Positions 22,426 to 30,420 of a stretch of DNA of 55,790 bases are shown here, piece after piece. The translations under genes and the position numbers were made by a program. A model generated the notes under the pieces. The model did no database searches. It saw only the letters and a list, made by a program, of their open reading frames with translations, and had not been told where the DNA came from. Origin of the DNA: Actinomadura sp. CNU-125. GTDB taxonomy: Bacteria > Actinomycetota > Actinomycetes > Streptosporangiales > Streptosporangiaceae. Within the stretch, counting starts at the first letter, position 1; the number at the start of each line of letters is the position of its first letter. The DNA lies in NCBI RefSeq assembly GCF_001942465.1, contig NZ_MKJY01000299.1, forward strand, positions 1-55,790, read 5' to 3'.

Positions 22426-23493
22426 TTATGCCGCGGCAGGTTGTGCGGCATCGTGCAGCTGGTCGAGGCGCTCCCACACCGCGCCCTGCCATGGCCGCCC
22501 GGTCGCGGCGCCGAGCACCGCGGCGGCCATGAGCGGCGGCACCGCGTCCGCGGCCTGCTGGAACTGCGAGGTGCGGGATCCCTGCCACGGGTAGTCCGGC
22601 GGGAACCCCTGCAGCACACCCGCCTGCCACGGCTCCAGCCGCCCGTCGACCGAGCCGAGGTCCGTCCGCCACCACGACCTGGCCGTGTAAGTCAATCCGG
22701 GCGCGGGACCGTCCGCCGAGAACTCGTTCCCGCCCGCCGTCTTGCGCGCCCCGCGGGTGTTCACCCGCACCCCCGCCGGCCAGCCCAGCGCGGCCGCCAT
22801 GCTCACACGCGGGAACGGCGTCCACAGTTGCGGCAACAGCACCTCAGGCTCACGGTTCCGCCCCGTCCACCACCACGACCGGATCGGCAACCCCGAAAAG
22901 TCCGGCGTGTACTCCCGCGCCGCAACCAGGAACCGGCGAGTCCGGCGGGTCGGGAGACCGAAATCGTCCGCCCGCAGCGTGATCACATCGCACGACTCCC
23001 AGTACGCCGTGGCGAGCGACGCAGCGAACTCCCACCAGATCCGCTCGACGGCCGGGACCTGCTCGGCCACGATCCATTGCAGGCCCTCGATGCCCAGGGC
23101 GAACCGGAGCGTCTCCAGCACCAGCGCGGACCGCTCGTCCGCCACCTGCCTGTAGGTGGCCGTGTGGGCGTCCGCGGACGTCTGCGCGAAGAGGGTTTGG
23201 GCGCCGCCGATGACGATGTCGAGGTCGCTGCGGCCTGTGCGTTTCCCTGACGCGGAGTAGGTGGGGCAGGGCGGCCCGGATACCCACCCCTCCAAGCCCT
23301 CCAGCCCGGCCGGGGCGAGGGTGCGGATGTCCGCGCGGACACGCGCATGCCCGGCCGCGGTGGCGGTGGCGCACGCGTTCGGGTGGATCTCGTACCCGAG
23401 GGTGGGGCCGAGGTTGAGCATCCGGGCGCCTTCGGAGAGGCCGCCGGCACCGGCGAACCCTTCGAGGACCCGCGGCCTCGGCTGGGTGGTCAC
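22426..23493 (-). CDS. dcm: C5 cytosine DNA methyltransferase, 355 aa
   Basis: Transfers a methyl group from SAM to C5 of cytosine in duplex DNA. Motif I LEGFAGAGGLSEG (residues 10-22), motif IV GPPCPTYSASG with the catalytic Cys near residue 76, a weak motif VI (AEQVPAV in place of ENV), motif VIII FGLPTRRTRRFLVA, and IX/X LQGFPPDYPW with AVPPLMAAA. Normal length. GTG 23493 overlaps the upstream stop. Self-protection from host restriction is the usual role; no matching restriction enzyme is nearby. Confidence 0.9.
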   Translation of the reverse strand: MTTQPRPRVLEGFAGAGGLSEGARMLNLGPTLGYEIHPNACATATAAGHARVRADIRTLAPAGLEGLEGWVSGPPCPTYSASGKRTGRSDLDIVIGGAQTLFAQTSADAHTATYRQVADERSALVLETLRFALGIEGLQWIVAEQVPAVERIWWEFAASLATAYWESCDVITLRADDFGLPTRRTRRFLVAAREYTPDFSGLPIRSWWWTGRNREPEVLLPQLWTPFPRVSMAAALGWPAGVRVNTRGARKTAGGNEFSADGPAPGLTYTARSWWRTDLGSVDGRLEPWQAGVLQGFPPDYPWQGSRTSQFQQAADAVPPLMAAAVLGAATGRPWQGAVWERLDQLHDAAQPAAA

Positions 23494-24116
23494 GGCGCGG
23501 TCCCGTTAACGAGACGCGCGCAACCCAAGGCACGCTGATACACCTCTTCGAGGAACTTCCAACCCGCCGGCGTGTGCCAGTACTTCGTGAAGTCGTCGGG
23601 GCGGACGACGACCCGCGGGCCGCGGGCCTCGTTGACGATGAGCCCGATGCTGTAGAAGTCCGCGACGATGGCCGCCTGTTGCAGGACCGCAGGCTTGGGC
23701 TTCCCGGCGAGGACGAGCGCGCGGCGGCAGTACGGTGCGAAGCGGCTGGCGCGGCCGAGGCCGGGTTTCCACTGGTGCCCGTGGACGATCGCGAGCTCCA
23801 CGTGCAGCGGGTGGGTGAGTCGACGCACGAACCCGGCCGGAGTGATGTCCACCGTCCCGAGCGGCATCCGGTCCAGGTCGCGATGTTCGGCGGGCCGAAA
23901 CGATGAGAACGGGACGGGGTGCCCGTGCGGCAGGTTCATGAGAAGGCTGAGCCAGTCGAGCCGGGTCACGGAGGGGTGGCCTTCGATCTGGCGTCGTTCG
24001 AACTCGGCGCGGTCGGGGGTGTAGACGATGGTGGCGTCCACTCCCGACCAGCGCATGTTGACGTGGTCAACGCCTGTGAGGTCGAGGGCGGCGAGGATTT
24101 CGTGGGTGGGGGTCAT
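23490..24116 (-). CDS. hypothetical protein, 208 aa
   Basis: ATG 24116. Contains DWLSLLMNLPHGHPVPFSSF, VELAIVHGHQWKPGLGRASR and a C-terminal GWKFLEEVYQRALGCARLVN, ending NGTAP. The upstream gene ends with nearly the same tail (RALDLARLINGTAS). His-rich segments could bind metal, but no family is recognised. Confidence 0.65.
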   Translation of the reverse strand: MTPTHEILAALDLTGVDHVNMRWSGVDATIVYTPDRAEFERRQIEGHPSVTRLDWLSLLMNLPHGHPVPFSSFRPAEHRDLDRMPLGTVDITPAGFVRRLTHPLHVELAIVHGHQWKPGLGRASRFAPYCRRALVLAGKPKPAVLQQAAIVADFYSIGLIVNEARGPRVVVRPDDFTKYWHTPAGWKFLEEVYQRALGCARLVNGTAP

Positions 24117-24579
24117 GATGCGGTCCCGTTGATGAGCCGCGCGAGGTCCAGGGCGCGGCGGACGGAGTCGGGCTCGTCGATGTAGTCGGCGTACTGGAGC
24201 TGCTCGACCTCACCCCACTTGGCAACGGCGGCCGCGGCGGACTCCAGATCGTCCGCGCAGCCTCCAGCCACCCGGCGATGTGGTCGGCGACGCGCGGGTC
24301 CATAAGCGCGATCCATTCGAGGTCGCGGCCAGCCCGTTGACGGATGTGCTGCCCGGTCAGGTCGAGAGTGGGGACGCGGACGACGGTGACGCGTTCGCGG
24401 CGGCCGTCCGAGTCGATCCCGCCTCGCCAGACTTGGGGCCGCTCACCGTCGGGGAGGTCGGCCTGGACGACGTCCTTGTGGCGGACGTCGAGAGGCCGGC
24501 GCCAGGGGCCGGGGGTGGCTTCGGTGCCGCGGCGGCGGATCAGCTTGGCGGCGGTGCGGAGTTCGGCGACGTCGTTCAC
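24113..24579 (-). CDS. DUF6221-like protein, frame broken, about 155 aa
   Basis: ATG 24579 (MNDVAELRTAAKLIRRRG) followed by TEATPGPWRRPL, the ATPGPW signature, and WIALMDPRVADHIAGWLEAA. Near 24258 the frame moves -1 in CTGCGCGGA and continues AVAKWGEVEQLQYADYIDEP to the LARLINGTAS end. Length 3n+2. Third DUF6221-like gene in the window. Confidence 0.6.
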
Positions 24580-24848
24580 GGCGCGATCCCCTCATCCCAC
24601 TCGTAGGTGTGCGGCCCGTCCTCGCCGTCCTCAAACTCGGCGACGAACCGGAGGTACTCCTCCGACTCGCCCCGCGCCTCGTAGGTGTAGGTGTCGCCGC
24701 GGTAGTCGGTGGCGGTGCGTTCGACCATGGGGCAGCCGGTGAGGGCGCGGACCATCTGGTCGATGAGCCACATTTTGTGGTGGTCGCCGTCGGTGATGCC
24801 TTCGCGGACGAGGTCGAGGGTGGTGGTGATGCGGTCGCGGTCGGTCAT
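24576..24848 (-). CDS. hypothetical acidic protein, 90 aa
   Basis: ATG 24848 after GGAAGGACACCCCC. Sequence DRDRITTTLDLVREGITDGD, then HKMWLIDQMVRAL, and an acidic aromatic end (FEDGEDGPHTYEWDEGI). The ATG of the next gene overlaps its stop. Function unknown. Confidence 0.65.
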   Translation of the reverse strand: MTDRDRITTTLDLVREGITDGDHHKMWLIDQMVRALTGCPMVERTATDYRGDTYTYEARGESEEYLRFVAEFEDGEDGPHTYEWDEGIAP

Positions 24849-24870
24849 GGGGGTGTCCTTCCGAAAGGGG

Positions 24871-24900
24871 GCCGGGCCGCTGCCCCTGCGAGCGGCCGGC
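24871..24900 (-). terminator. hairpin between minus-strand genes
   Basis: GCCGGGCCGCT (24871-24881) pairs with AGCGGCCGGC (24891-24900), one base bulged, 9-nt loop. It lies between the end of the coiled-coil gene and the start of the 90-aa gene on the - strand; partial terminator or processing site. Confidence 0.5.
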
Positions 24901-24907
24901 CGGGCTT

Positions 24908-25825
24908 TTACGGGTGGCAGAGCAGGCACCGCGTCGGGTCGTCGAAATCGCGGTGCGGGCACGCCTGCATCGCCGCCGGCGTGCCCGGCGCGACCGTCAC
25001 CGGCCCCACGATGTCGAGCAGCCTCCGACCCGCCTCGGCACTGGCGGGGTCACCGGACCGGGCGAGCCGCTCAGCGAACGACCGGACGAACTCGATCTGC
25101 TCGCGGGCCTTGCCCAGCTCGGCACGACTGTCGCGCGCGCTGTTGTTCGCCTTGTCCCGCTGCTCCCGAAGCTGCCGCCGGTCACGGTCGGCCGCCTGCC
25201 ACCCGCCGCGCAACTCGTCGGCCTCGCTGCGGACACGGGCCAGCGCCTCACGCGCAACGCGGAACTCGCCCGCGAGCTGGTCGCGGTTCTTCCTCAGCGC
25301 GTCGTTGCTCTCCCGCTCGGCGCCGAACTCGGCGAGGGCGTCGTCCCGCTCAACCTCGCGCTCGACCCGCTGGGCCCGCTCCCGACGGCGGCCGCGCCGC
25401 GCCGACTCCCACGCGCCCCGGAGCCGGTCGGCCTGCCGCCGCCAGTACACCGCGTCCTGCCGGGCCCGGTCCCGCTCGGTACCGGCGTTCGCCCATGCTT
25501 TCTGCTCACCGGACTCCAGCACAGTGAGCCGTTCGACCTCGGCGCGGAGCCGCTCCAACTCGGCGCACTGCTCCTGGTAGACCGTCACACCGGTCTTCTC
25601 GATCCCCCGGACCCGGATGAACTCAGCCATGATCGCCTCGGCCTGCGCACGGACGTTGTCCGGAACGGCGGCGAGCATGACGTCCGCGAGCGACTCCCGG
25701 AAGACGTCGCCCATACCCGCGCCCCAGAGGCTCCAGTCGAGCAGCGACCAGAGCGGGCCGCCCTTGTGTTCGGGGGTGCTGGCGAAGAATTCCTCCAGCT
25801 CTTCGGTGGTCATCGGATCAGTCAT
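24908..25825 (-). CDS. long coiled-coil protein with terminal Cys/His motif, 305 aa
   Basis: ATG 25825 (MTDPMTTEELEEFFAS); it overlaps the upstream gene by 8 bases. From about residue 85 to 265 the sequence is an almost unbroken charged helix (CAELERLRAEVERL, RQADRLRGAWESARRGRRRE). The C terminus CPHRDFDDPTRCLLCHP is a zinc finger like those on actinophage proteins. Probably a rod-like scaffold; function unknown. Confidence 0.7.
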   Translation of the reverse strand: MTDPMTTEELEEFFASTPEHKGGPLWSLLDWSLWGAGMGDVFRESLADVMLAAVPDNVRAQAEAIMAEFIRVRGIEKTGVTVYQEQCAELERLRAEVERLTVLESGEQKAWANAGTERDRARQDAVYWRRQADRLRGAWESARRGRRRERAQRVEREVERDDALAEFGAERESNDALRKNRDQLAGEFRVAREALARVRSEADELRGGWQAADRDRRQLREQRDKANNSARDSRAELGKAREQIEFVRSFAERLARSGDPASAEAGRRLLDIVGPVTVAPGTPAAMQACPHRDFDDPTRCLLCHP

Positions 25826-26198
25826 GGTTCTGCCCCTTGTCGCGGTCGAGTGCCTTCCCGAGGTCGCTGCGGAGCTGCTTGAGTTGAGCCGCGGCCTGGT
25901 CCCGCTGCTGACGGAGGACGCCTTCACGGGCGACGGCGCGGGAGTGCTTGCGGGCGAGGACGTCGATGCGGTCGAGGTACCGGGTGGTCTTGGTCTGTAG
26001 GTCGGCGTTCTCGACACGGAGCCGGTCAACCTCCGCCAGCAGCCGGGGCACATCCCGCGGCGCACACGAGAGCGCATGAAGCAACTGCCCCGGCGTGCTG
26101 CTGTTGGTCACGGTCACCTTGGACGCGCCGGAGTCAACGCCGTCCCAGGTTCGTCGGATCATCGCAAGGGTCTCGTCGCTCATCGGACCGTCCATCAC
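25818..26198 (-). CDS. coiled-coil protein, 126 aa
   Basis: ATG 26198, or MSDETLAMIRRTW starting five codons later. From residue 55 on it is a coiled coil (LLAEVDRLRVENADLQTKTT, LRQQRDQAAAQLKQLRSDLG). It may pair with the following 305-aa coiled-coil protein. No catalytic features. Confidence 0.65.
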   Translation of the reverse strand: MMDGPMSDETLAMIRRTWDGVDSGASKVTVTNSSTPGQLLHALSCAPRDVPRLLAEVDRLRVENADLQTKTTRYLDRIDVLARKHSRAVAREGVLRQQRDQAAAQLKQLRSDLGKALDRDKGQNHD

Positions 26199-26599
26199 GC
26201 ACCCGCCTCTTCCTCATCCGGCCACACGATCCGGGGCTCAACCCGAACCGCACGGCCGTCACGAACCACGACGCGCCACATGTCCGTGTTCTCCTCCCCC
26301 TCACACTCCAGCCGCCCCGCGAAGGCGTGGCCGGGGAACGAGTCGATGGCGCGCTGGACGGTCTCCACGAGGCCACGCTCGCGGTACTCGTCGATCTCCC
26401 TCATGTACAGCGCGGTCGCCGTCCGCCGTAGCAGCGGACCCTCCTCGGTGTCCGCCTCCTCCTCGACGACACGCAGCGCGAGGTCGGGCTCCCACGTGTT
26501 CTCGATGTTGTGCGGCGCGAACTCGCTGTCCTTGAACTCCTGCCAGGTCAGCGGCGGCGTGATCTCGAACTCGCCCGTGACGTAGGTGTGGTAGCCCAT
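26195..26599 (-). CDS. DUF6205-like MGY protein, 134 aa
   Basis: ATG 26599 behind AGGAAGGAACC. Starts MGYHTYVTGEFEITPPLTWQ, a pattern known from DUF6205-type actinophage proteins, and is related to the + strand gene at 20517. The C-terminal half is an acidic alpha/beta region (MWRVVVRDGRAVRVEPRIVW). Function unknown. Confidence 0.7.
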   Translation of the reverse strand: MGYHTYVTGEFEITPPLTWQEFKDSEFAPHNIENTWEPDLALRVVEEEADTEEGPLLRRTATALYMREIDEYRERGLVETVQRAIDSFPGHAFAGRLECEGEENTDMWRVVVRDGRAVRVEPRIVWPDEEEAGA

Positions 26600-26777
26600 C
26601 AGGTGGTTCCTTCCTGCTTGTGGTTGCGGCGTGCGAGCATCCGCGCCTTGATCTGCTCCTGCGTCGGCTGCGTCCAGCCGTGCCAGCCCGCGGACTCCTC
26701 GTCCCACCGCTGGAAGTGGATGCGCTCGGGGACGCACAGTGCGCGCACCCGGACGGGGCGGTGATCTGCTCAGCCAC
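26599..26777 (-). CDS. small hypothetical protein, frame broken, about 59 aa
   Basis: GTG 26777 (VAEQITAPSGCAHC). Near 26735 the frame moves -1 and gives PERIHFQRWDEESAGWHGWT then EQIKARMLARRNHKQEGTT with TGATG overlap to the next gene. Length 3n+2. The Trp/His-rich middle and basic helix suggest nucleic-acid contact; no family known. Confidence 0.5.
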
Positions 26778-26985
26778 GGCCTTCTCCGTTCTCGATGTTT
26801 CGGCGGGCGCGGTGCGCGTGCAGCGACAACGCCACCGCCGCATCCTCGGTCGCCTTGAGCTGCCCGGCATCCAGCGGCGCGAGACGGGCCGCGGCGTTCT
26901 CGTCGTTGCCGTCGAAGCAGGCAGCCAACGCGATCGCGGCGGCCCGGCACCCGGTCGTGGCGAGCAGGTCGTTGAGGTCGCTCAT
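26770..26985 (-). CDS. hypothetical helical protein, 71 aa
   Basis: ATG 26985 overlaps the upstream stop. MSDLNDLLATTGCRAAAIAL then Ala-rich helices ending RRNIENGEGRG. No motifs. Overlaps the next gene by 8 bases. Confidence 0.6.
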   Translation of the reverse strand: MSDLNDLLATTGCRAAAIALAACFDGNDENAAARLAPLDAGQLKATEDAAVALSLHAHRARRNIENGEGRG

Positions 26986-27302
26986 CGGGCCTCCTCGGCA
27001 AGCCACTGCGCGGCCGTCCGGCCACCGACCCTGACCCGGGTCGCCTCCCGCTTCGCGTGGTTGAGCGCCTCGTCGAGGCCGAACCGGTGGGTCGCTTTCC
27101 ACTCGTCGGTGCGCTCGGATGGGACGGACTCGTAGTCCCACTCGCCGTCGGCACCGAGCGCGTAGCCGAGCCGGTTCAGGACGGCGTAGCGGTCGCCGCC
27201 GTGCCACTCCACGCGGATGGTGAGGGAGTGCGCGAGTTCGTGGTCGTCCGGCAAGCAGGACACCTCGTAGCGGGTCGCGCGGACGGTCGGCTCGGTCATC
27301 AC
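26982..27302 (-). CDS. hypothetical protein, 106 aa
   Basis: GTG 27302 or ATG 27299; both overlap the RNA ligase stop. Beta-rich segment TRYEVSCLPDDHELAHSLTI, a YAVLNRLGYALGADGEWDYE stretch, then a basic helix. Function unknown. Confidence 0.65.
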   Translation of the reverse strand: MMTEPTVRATRYEVSCLPDDHELAHSLTIRVEWHGGDRYAVLNRLGYALGADGEWDYESVPSERTDEWKATHRFGLDEALNHAKREATRVRVGGRTAAQWLAEEAR

Positions 27303-28374
27303 GCCACGTCCTCGGAGAACTCGACCGGCCGCTCCTCACCCGACGGACGCACGTCCGCCAGATCTTCGCCGCCGGGTCCTTCCCGTCCAGCAACATGAAC
27401 AGCCACGCCCGGTGCTCGGACTGGATGGCGGCCTTCGCGTACTCCTTCCGGTCCACCGGCGTCGCCAGCCCCTGGAGGATCACCTCGTGCCGGGCGCGGG
27501 CCGAGTACTCGATCCGCCGCAGCTCACCCATGAGCCGATCGGCGACGTCACCCACCCATGCGTGCAGCTCGTCGGGCAGCGGCTCGCAGATGTCCGCGAC
27601 CGTCCGCCCGCTACCGAGCGCTTCCCACACGACGCGGGCGTTCAGGCCCGTGACGATCCGGTGGAGTTCGACGTACGCGGCCTGCTTCAGCTTCACCATC
27701 GTCCCGCCCTCGACGCGGACGACGACGCCCTCGGCACCAGGGCGGGGCGGCAGCGCCAGCGCGTCCGCGAGAGTGTCGGCCTCGAACGTCTGCGCGCACG
27801 GACCCGGCCAGTCCGGGACGGCAAAGGGGGCGTAGGTCCAGCCGGTGGCGATGTCGACCGCGCCGAGCAGCACGAGGTCGTCCAGCCCGCCGTAGTCGAC
27901 CACGATCCGGTTGCCCGGGTACACGACCTCGAACAGGACCGTGACGCCGGGCGGCGGCTCGAACTCGCCGTACCGCTCGCGCAAGAGTTGGGTGGCGTGG
28001 ACGGCCTGGTCGGAGGTGAACGACCCGCGCGTCGCCACCGCGAACCCGTCGCCTGTTGGGTACAGGATCCCGAGGGACCCGTCGATCTTGTCGACCACCT
28101 CGACCCGAGCGTCCAGGTCGAGCGTGCCGGCCTCGGGCTCGCCATGGTTGAAGAACTTCGCCCACGGCCGGGCGACGACCGTCCCGTCGTCGCCGACGAT
28201 GAGGCCCCGGCAGGTGCGGGTGACGAACGTCCAGGCGCGTTCGTACTGGCAGCGTTCGGTGTAGTTGTAGATGGTCAGCGGCAAAGTCGGGTGGTGCTGC
28301 GCGCGGACGTGTCCGGCGTCGATGGCGTGAGTGAGGGCGTCGTCGTCGAGCAGGTCGGTGATGTGGAGGGTCAT
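27299..28374 (-). CDS. RNA ligase (T4 Rnl1-like), frame broken near its end, about 358 aa
   Basis: Joins RNA ends through an enzyme-AMP intermediate. Motif I DKIDGSLGI with the nucleotidyl Lys at about residue 96, preceded by RTCRGLIVGDD and WAKFFNHGE (the KFFN signature of Rnl1-type ligases); motif III VTVLFEVV, motif IV GAEGVVVRVEG, motif V TMVKLKQA. Near 27358 the frame moves -1 and ends ADVRPSGEERPVEFSEDVA. No Pnkp-type kinase-phosphatase is visible. In T4 this activity repairs tRNA cut by host defence nucleases; the same is plausible here. Confidence 0.85.
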
Positions 28375-29570
28375 GTGCCTGTTCCTCTCGTTCGGGGGGC
28401 GCGGTTCCGGTACCGCGTCTGGATCTCTTTCAGGGCGGCGTGCGCGGCGGCCCGGGCATCAGCGGCGGGGAGACCACGCTCGTCCACATTGGCGGCGGTC
28501 GGGCCGGGTTCGTCGGGGACGGCGTGCAGCATCGCCATCTGCGACCCCGCCGACCGGTCCGGGGCGTCGGTCGAGGAAGCGAGCACCGCCCGCGCCGGAG
28601 GCGGCAGCGGCGTCACATCCTGCGGGGCTTCGTTCGAAGACGCTTCCTTCGACGCGAGCACTTCCTTCAACCCGGCCGCCCGGTCGAGCGCCGCACCAAC
28701 GAAGTCCGTCAGGTCCCCGCGCCGATGCATCGACTTCAGGTACCCGACCATGTCGCCGATCTCCCGGCCGTACCGCGCAGCCTCCGCCCGGACACCCGCC
28801 AGCACATCCGCCGCCACCGACTCGTCGACACCCGGCCAGGTCGCTTCCAGCCACCGGGCACCCCGCCGGTCCTGGACGTCGTCGCGCAGCGCCCGGCTCG
28901 GATCCGATCCGATCTGTGATGAAGGACGGTGTGATGAAGGAAGGATTGATGGGGAAGTCTCTGGGGACTTCCTTCGAACCTCCGAAATGCTTCCTTCGTA
29001 GGTCTCGGATGCTTCCTTCGTAGAAGTCGAACGAAGCACCTCGGGGCTTCCTTCGACCGGGGGCGTCGCGGGGACCTCGGGGGTCGACGGCTCCTCGAAC
29101 GAAGCGTCAGACGCTTCCTTCGTAGACGCGGCATCCTTCGAAGGAAGCCCCACCGTCTCGCCCGGCGCTTCCTTCGAAGACCGGAACGGCGCCGACCCCA
29201 ACACCTCCTCCCGCCGCGCCCACACCCCGGCAGGAACCGACGCCGCATACCGCGACGCCCGACGCACCCGCACCCCGCCCGGCCCCTTCCGAGACCCACC
29301 CCGCTCACGCAGAATCAGCCACCCGGCTTTGACCGCCCGGCGCAGCAACTGCTTCCACGTCTCCTCGTGGAACCCGAGCATCGCCAGGTTCGCGTTCCCC
29401 GGCCGGGCGCCGTCGCCGGTCGTCCCGTCCATGAAGATCCCGAGGGCGAGGAGCTTGAACCGGTCGCCCTGCGGGAGGTCACTCATCATGAGCAGCCGCT
29501 CCCACAGGAACCGGTCCACCGGGACGGGAGGTAGATCCCCGTCCTCGGGCTGGGCGTTTTGGGCTTCCAC
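28371..29570 (-). CDS. winged-helix replication initiator-like protein with internal iterons, 399 aa
   Basis: GTG 29570 (VEAQNAQPEDGDLPPVPVDR); its ribosome-binding site is weak. Residues 17-120 look like a winged helix: RFLWERLLMMSDLPQGDRFK, then LAMLGFHEETWKQLLRRAVK, then GWLILRERGGS. A middle low-complexity region, rich in repeated KEAS-like units, is written by CTTCCTTCG iterons. The C-terminal domain (RWLEATWPGVDESVAADVLA to LKEVL) and an Ala-rich tail follow. Same architecture as the 275-aa + strand initiator but unrelated repeats. A transcription regulator remains possible. Confidence 0.6.
   Translation of the reverse strand: MEAQNAQPEDGDLPPVPVDRFLWERLLMMSDLPQGDRFKLLALGIFMDGTTGDGARPGNANLAMLGFHEETWKQLLRRAVKAGWLILRERGGSRKGPGGVRVRRASRYAASVPAGVWARREEVLGSAPFRSSKEAPGETVGLPSKDAASTKEASDASFEEPSTPEVPATPPVEGSPEVLRSTSTKEASETYEGSISEVRRKSPETSPSILPSSHRPSSQIGSDPSRALRDDVQDRRGARWLEATWPGVDESVAADVLAGVRAEAARYGREIGDMVGYLKSMHRRGDLTDFVGAALDRAAGLKEVLASKEASSNEAPQDVTPLPPPARAVLASSTDAPDRSAGSQMAMLHAVPDEPGPTAANVDERGLPAADARAAAHAALKEIQTRYRNRAPRTRGTGT
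28643..29176. repeat. CTTCCTTCG iteron array inside the second initiator gene
   Basis: CTTCCTTCG at 28643-28651, 28968-28976, 28990-28998, 29012-29020, 29047-29055, 29114-29122 and 29168-29176, with an inverted copy at 29139-29147 and several near copies. Three copies are exactly 22 nt apart, two helical turns. Candidate second replication origin or initiator-binding array. Confidence 0.6.
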
Positions 29571-29581
29571 TCGACAACCGC

Positions 29582-30061
29582 CTACTTGACCGCTCGGAGG
29601 TTGAACGGGCCGCAGGTCATGTTGAGGGCGAACCACGGGCGAGGACGCGCGCGGTAGATGTTCGGGTGCCACCGGCCGTAGCGCCGTGTCCAACGCCGTC
29701 CAAAGTTGTCCACGACCGTTCGCGCGTCCGGCTCAGGGCCGCCGTCGACCGGCACGCCGAACGCCGCGCACTGCCGCACGTACCAGGCGTTCCCCAGGTA
29801 TGCGGCAGCGGCGCTGCTGAAGGCGACGCCTCCTTCCAACTGGGTGTTGCAGCGGATGCACAGCAGCCCACGGACAGCCCAACGGCCCGGCCAAGCGTGG
29901 TCGATGTACAGCTTGCGCTGCGGCATCTCCTCTGCCGGGAAGCCACAGATCTGGCACATCCCGTGGCTTTCGATGCGGAGGCCCTCGTACTGCTCGCAGT
30001 CCAGCCGGTAGCTCCGGTGGGTCTGGCAGGGGATGGCGTCCGCGAGATGCGCATGCGTCAT
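29582..30061 (-). CDS. recombination endonuclease VII-like protein, 159 aa
   Basis: Endonuclease VII resolves branched phage DNA before packaging. Seen: CQICGFPAEEMPQRKLYIDH with AWPGRWAVRGLLCIRCNTQL, the CxxC...DH...RGLLCxxCN treble clef. ATG 30061 (MTHAHLADAIPCQTHRSYRL) is the start next to the divergent control region. The C-terminal 70 residues are basic and aromatic. First gene of the - operon. Confidence 0.8.
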   Translation of the reverse strand: MTHAHLADAIPCQTHRSYRLDCEQYEGLRIESHGMCQICGFPAEEMPQRKLYIDHAWPGRWAVRGLLCIRCNTQLEGGVAFSSAAAAYLGNAWYVRQCAAFGVPVDGGPEPDARTVVDNFGRRWTRRYGRWHPNIYRARPRPWFALNMTCGPFNLRAVK

Positions 30062-30112
30062 GTCACCAAGCTTACCAACGTTTAAAGATTGGTGATACTG
30101 CAATAAGTGCCC
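30062..30112. promoter_or_regulatory. divergent promoter/operator region
   Basis: An AT-rich gap with inverted repeats TCACCAA (30063-30069) and TTGGTGA (30089-30095), plus a third half-site ACCAA at 30074-30078. It separates the endonuclease VII gene (-) from the Phd-like gene (+). Phd-type antitoxins commonly bind inverted repeats in their own promoter. Confidence 0.6.
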
Positions 30113-30343
30113 ATGGCTTACACTCTTGCCATGAACGCCGCCGACCCTCAGCCCGTGATCGCCGACGACGGAGTACAGGAAGTGCCGCTGACGATCGCCC
30201 GTCCTCTCCTGACTCGCCTCATTGAGCAAGCCCGCGAGGACCACCTGATGAGCGCACTCACCGTGCGCGGCCGTCGGCGCGCATACCTTGTGACCCCGGA
30301 CTTCTACGACCGTGCGCTCGAACTGGGGGTCGACGAGTCGTGA
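30113..30343 (+). CDS. Phd/YefM-like antitoxin or regulator, 76 aa
   Basis: ATG 30113 (GTG 30107 and ATG 30131 are alternatives). The body EVPLTIARPLLTRLIEQARE then ALTVRGRRRAYLVTPDFYDR fits the Phd fold: DNA-binding N terminus and the GR.AYLV..DFYDR strand-helix end. Phd proteins bind DNA and neutralise a Doc- or RelE-type toxin. No toxin gene follows, so it may be an orphan regulator. Confidence 0.65.
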   Translation: MAYTLAMNAADPQPVIADDGVQEVPLTIARPLLTRLIEQAREDHLMSALTVRGRRRAYLVTPDFYDRALELGVDES

Positions 30344-30389
30344 CGGCGGCGATTCGACAGGTGAGGCCGGAGGGGCTCACGGCGTGTAG

Positions 30390-30418
30390 TTGACAAGATC
30401 GTGTGCTTAAGTCACGAT
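30390..30418 (+). promoter_or_regulatory. promoter with overlapping inverted-repeat operator
   Basis: TTGACA at 30390-30395 is a perfect -35; 17 nt further is CACGAT (30413-30418), a weak -10. ATCGTG (30398-30403) and CACGAT (30413-30418) form a perfect 6-bp inverted repeat across the spacer, so a repressor dimer could cover the promoter. It points toward the packaging and late genes. Confidence 0.6.
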
Positions 30419-30420
30419 GT

